Shown here: piece by piece, positions 62,315-64,000 of the stretch
How positions within the stretch are numbered: position 1 is the stretch's first letter
Layout: every line of letters begins with the position of its first letter
From: an uncultured Lachnospiraceae bacterium
GTDB taxonomy: Bacteria > Bacillota > Clostridia > Lachnospirales > Lachnospiraceae
Length of the DNA: 64,000 nucleotides
Assembly (NCBI GenBank): GCA_910578845.1
Contig: CAJTSL010000013.1
Span: 1 to 64,000, forward strand
Direction: 5' to 3'
Notes under the pieces: generated by a model
The model's input: only the letters and a program-made list of their open reading frames with translations
What the model was told of the DNA's origin: nothing
Database searches by the model: none
Program-made: the position numbers and the translations under genes

Positions 62315-64000
62315 TTATGCGGAAAACTGCGCCATGTAAAGCTGGTAATACGCACCCTTTTTCTGCAATAATTCCTGGGCATTCCCTTCTTCTACGATAC
62401 GTCCGTCGTCTATCACGAAAATACGGTCGGCACGCTGGATCGTAGAAAGCCTGTGCGCAATGACGAAGGAAGTCCTGCCCTGCAATAAATGCTCAATCCC
62501 ACTCTGGACGAGCAGCTCCGTTTTCGTATCAATACTAGACGTCGCTTCATCCAATACCAAAATCTTTGGCATAGATACCATCGTCCTGGCAAAAGCCAGA
62601 AGCTGCTTTTGTCCGATGGATAAGCCACCGCCCCGCTCGGAAAGCTCGGTATCATAGCCTTTATCCAGTTTCATAATGAAATCATGTGCATTGACTGCCT
62701 TAGCCGCAGCTACGATTTCCTCATCGGTCGCATCCAGTTTCCCGTAGCGGATGTTCTCTTTGACAGTTCCCGAGAATAAAAAGTTATCCTGCGTCATAAT
62801 CCCCATCTGCCTGCGCAAGCTCTCAATGGAAACTTTCTTCACATCTTTGCCATCAATCCGCACAATCCCCTGCTGCACGTCATAGAAACGGCTGATCAGG
62901 TTGACTATCGTGGATTTGCCCGCTCCGGTCGGCCCGACTAACGCTATCGTCTCGCCCGGCTTAATCGTAAAGCTTACGTCATTTAATACTTTCACATGCT
63001 CATCATAAGAAAACGTCACATGTTCAAACCTAACCTCGCCCCGAATATCCGGCATTTCTTCCACGCCTTCGCCATCCGCGATTGCCGGCGGCGTATCTAA
63101 GATTTCAAAGATCCGCTCCGCTCCCGCGATATTCGTCACCAACTGGTTATAGAAATTGCTGATGTTCTGGATTGGGTGCCAGAACATATTCAGATAACTG
63201 CTAAAAGCGATAAACGTACCAAGCGTGACCTTATCCACGCCCAGTATTACAATTCCGGTGAAATACAACAGAATACATCCAAGCCCCCAGGAAAAATCAA
63301 TGACGGAGCCAAACGCATCACTAATCTTCACGGCATCCAGAAAGGCGCCTCTATGTTCTCCCACCAGATGGTCAAACGTCCCTCTTGTCTCTTCCTGTGC
63401 ATGGAAGCTCTGGATAATCCGGATTCCAGCCATATCTTCATGAACGAAAGCGTTTAAGTTCGCCGACTTCTTACGGAAAGTCTGCCAGCGCGGATGCGCC
63501 TTTAACTCGATCCAGACCATCGCCACCGCCATAAAAGGAATCGTCAGCATGGATGCAAGCGCCAGCTTCGGGTTTTTATAAATCATAATCACCACTACCG
63601 CAATGACGGTAAAGCCATCCGGGATTAAGGTAGTAACACAATTAGAAAGTACGTCTTTTAAGGAATTGATATCGCCTATGATCCTCGAAAGAATCTTTCC
63701 TGTCGGCCTGCTGTCGAAAAATGCAAAGTCCAGTTTCTGGATATGCGTATACAATTCCTGCCTGATTGTCAGCAAGATATTATTGCAAACCTTCGCCATA
63801 ATGTACATACGTAATTTTATCATCAAAACAAGCAATAAATTCAATGCCAGCGCCGTAAGAAGCAGACGGTAGAGCCCTCTCGTATCGCCAATGGCAATAT
63901 GCTCGTCAATCGCCGCTTCCATGATCAATGGGTTAATCAGGCTGATGACAACGCCATAGCCCATCATCAGAAGCACCAGCACAATCTGCCACTTATAAGC
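62315..64000 (-). CDS. ABC exporter half-transporter, 5' end beyond the window
   Basis: At least 562 residues, open to the right edge (reading AYKWQIV upstream of the first internal start), so the N-terminus is missing. Most of a six-helix membrane domain is followed by an ATPase domain with Walker A GPTGAGKST, signature LSIGQKQ and Walker B ILVLDEATSSID. Partner of the 60452 gene. The signature LSIGQ differs slightly from the usual LSGGQ, as in many YfiC/YheH-type subunits. Confidence 0.93.
   Translation of the reverse strand, partial: AYKWQIVLVLLMMGYGVVISLINPLIMEAAIDEHIAIGDTRGLYRLLLTALALNLLLVLMIKLRMYIMAKVCNNILLTIRQELYTHIQKLDFAFFDSRPTGKILSRIIGDINSLKDVLSNCVTTLIPDGFTVIAVVVIMIYKNPKLALASMLTIPFMAVAMVWIELKAHPRWQTFRKKSANLNAFVHEDMAGIRIIQSFHAQEETRGTFDHLVGEHRGAFLDAVKISDAFGSVIDFSWGLGCILLYFTGIVILGVDKVTLGTFIAFSSYLNMFWHPIQNISNFYNQLVTNIAGAERIFEILDTPPAIADGEGVEEMPDIRGEVRFEHVTFSYDEHVKVLNDVSFTIKPGETIALVGPTGAGKSTIVNLISRFYDVQQGIVRIDGKDVKKVSIESLRRQMGIMTQDNFLFSGTVKENIRYGKLDATDEEIVAAAKAVNAHDFIMKLDKGYDTELSERGGGLSIGQKQLLAFARTMVSMPKILVLDEATSSIDTKTELLVQSGIEHLLQGRTSFVIAHRLSTIQRADRIFVIDDGRIVEEGNAQELLQKKGAYYQLYMAQFSA

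Overview
The window looks like a chromosomal segment of a spore-forming, carbohydrate-degrading Firmicute of the gut clostridia, most likely Lachnospiraceae. The reasons are gene content (spoVAD, large serine recombinase, ECF S-component with DUF4430 lipoprotein under a B12 riboswitch, several ECF sigma/anti-sigma pairs, YesS/LplABC-type pectin oligosaccharide uptake) and strong AGGAGG-type ribosome binding sites. No rRNA, tRNA or CRISPR array was seen.

Layout. 0-5 kb: a small Cys-rich protein, then spoVAD (minus strand) split into a 3' part (531-926) and a 5' part (4349-4977) by a 3.4-kb element. The element is bounded by a 14-bp direct repeat and carries a large serine recombinase, a ~60-residue ORF and a PD-(D/E)XK (Rpn-type) nuclease. 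Joining the two repeats restores an uninterrupted 336-codon spoVAD. 5-10.5 kb: a chemoreceptor-like protein, an Sfp-type phosphopantetheinyl transferase overlapping a SUV3-like helicase gene, and a YitT-family membrane protein. 10.5-15.4 kb: L-rhamnose isomerase (rhaA) divergent from an AraC regulator, followed by a GH31 alpha-glucosidase. 15.4-23.3 kb: an ECF sigma factor with a propeller-like membrane partner; a cobalamin riboswitch driving a DUF4430 lipoprotein and an ECF S-component; a second ECF sigma/membrane protein/ABC operon; a CmpB-like membrane protein. 23.4-27.6 kb: a MarR regulator and a heterodimeric ABC exporter. 27.8-33.3 kb: a GH53 galactanase lipoprotein and an ABC transporter with a LytTR/DUF3021 pair. 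33.3-42 kb: a degraded DUF1016 nuclease gene, a Fic protein with a three-box operator, small metabolic genes, a PspC/DUF4097/DUF1700/PadR envelope module and a third ECF sigma/DUF4179 pair. 42-57.8 kb: a rhamnogalacturonan-I utilisation locus (PL11 lyase, YetA/PL26-like protein, GH2 enzyme, solute-binding protein, two permeases, YesS-like AraC sensor-regulator, YesU-like DUF1961 protein). 57.8-64 kb: a dCache chemoreceptor, a truncated FtsX-like permease and a second ABC exporter pair running off the right edge.

How it fits together. The secreted GH53 galactanase would trim RG-I galactan side chains. The LplABC-type importer would bring RG oligosaccharides into the cell. The PL11, YetA-like and GH2 enzymes lack signal peptides, so depolymerisation is probably intracellular, and RhaA would feed released rhamnose to catabolism. 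The most unusual item is the recombinase element inside spoVAD. It resembles the excisable elements of sporulation genes (skin in sigK and others), but it sits in a gene normally expressed in the forespore, whose genome is inherited.
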